Below are positions 21,510 through 21,862 of a stretch of DNA of 21,862 bases, in pieces. The position numbers and the translations under genes are program-made. The notes beneath the pieces are model-generated. The model was not told the DNA's origin. It did not search any database and was given only the letters and a program-made list of their open reading frames with translations. This stretch comes from a virus: positions 1-21,862 of IMG/VR virus record IMGVR_UViG_3300017770_000205; one strand, 5' to 3'. Numbering within the stretch: position 1 is the stretch's first letter; each line of letters begins with the position of its first letter.

Positions 21510-21862
21510 ATGTCATATACAACATTAGATCCCGGTGATATAATACTAGGGAATATAGTAAGAGGAGTAACTTCCACAGCATTTAGTAGAAATTCTGGAA
21601 GCTTAACAGCGTTCCATACTTCCTCAACACAAGTAGCAGCTGCTTCCGGTAAATATCATTATGAATTTTATAATACCAACCCTGCAGCAGATACATTAGC
21701 AGAGGTACAGTTTAGTGTCGCTTACGGTCACCGCAGAGGGTCTGGTTCTGTTAGAGAGACTGGAGCAACAGTTGGGCAATCACCAACAAGAGCAGTATAC
21801 AGTCAGTATAGAAATTTACTACTAGAAAATACCGATCCTAATACTACGTTTACAGATGCTGA
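21510..21862 (+). CDS. Phage structural protein, 3' truncated
   Basis: The frame starts at ATG 21510 with AGGAG nine bases upstream and is open to the end of the window (117 complete codons). The visible part begins MSYTTLDPGDIILGNIVRGV, continues with a Ser/Thr-rich TAFSRNSGSLTAFHTSSTQV, and then a beta-rich segment (KYHYEFYNTN, EVQFSVAYGHRRGSGS, SPTRAVYSQYRNLLLE). The pattern resembles large structural proteins that recur beside baseplate genes of environmental T4-like phages, but I cannot name it. It follows the preceding gene by 19 bases and is probably in the same operon. Confidence 0.75.
   Translation, partial: MSYTTLDPGDIILGNIVRGVTSTAFSRNSGSLTAFHTSSTQVAAASGKYHYEFYNTNPAADTLAEVQFSVAYGHRRGSGSVRETGATVGQSPTRAVYSQYRNLLLENTDPNTTFTDA

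Noticed and set aside
1-21862. CRISPR array, insertion sequence, integrase or attachment site
   Set aside because: No direct repeat-spacer pattern, transposase or integrase is visible. A tmRNA gene can serve as an integration site, but this one is complete and lies inside the phage gene run.

Overview
The window is a stretch of a tailed-phage genome. It is AT-rich, every gene is on the + strand, and the genes are tightly packed with many stop/start overlaps. The right half encodes a contractile-tail (T4-like, myovirus) baseplate: a gp5-like hub or spike protein, a gp25-like wedge protein and a gp6/J-like wedge protein, in that order. A gp55-like late sigma factor lies just upstream. The structural proteins have the flavour of environmental, probably marine, distant T4 relatives rather than T4 itself. 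The host cannot be named from this sequence. The promoters fit both the sigma-70 pattern and the Bacteroidota TTG/TAnnTTTG pattern, while a permuted tmRNA is best known from alphaproteobacteria and some cyanobacteria.

Layout. Positions 1-4666 hold accessory and early-type genes: the end of a small barrel protein, a MoxR-type AAA+ ATPase, a GNAT acetyltransferase, four small or medium proteins with zinc-binding or UVR-like motifs, and several unknowns. Positions 4667-6635 hold an unknown helical protein, then a structured RNA at 5193-5445, then an unknown protein and a zinc-ribbon protein. Positions 6697-9321 form an operon-like run: unknown protein, membrane-anchored lytic transglycosylase-like protein, HD-domain hydrolase, single-TM protein, late sigma factor. 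Positions 9322-9725 are a self-contained unit: late-type promoter motifs, a two-TM small protein and a strong intrinsic terminator. From 9755 to the end is the tail/baseplate module, including a 1425-residue protein with a lectin-like domain and a 361-residue DNRLRE-like protein; the last gene runs off the window.

Main discovery. The RNA at 5193-5445 is a circularly permuted (two-piece) tmRNA. The T-arm and 3' acceptor strand with encoded CCA lie upstream of the 5' acceptor strand, D-loop, tag frame (GEQVEMAMAA-stop) and a pseudoknot. Acceptor, P2, tag hairpin, pseudoknot and a 13-bp terminal helix can all be drawn by hand. The space where pseudoknot PK1 would normally sit is missing. I do not know of a well-described permuted tmRNA in a phage.

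Regulation. Six promoters share AGTTG-N3-N17-TATATT with exactly 17-bp spacing, and one of them predicts a leaderless mRNA. The gp55-like sigma factor, which carries an added AT-hook, is matched by T4-type TATAAATA late promoter motifs. Genes in the left part mostly lack Shine-Dalgarno sequences, whereas genes that open right-hand transcription units have GGAG-type sites.
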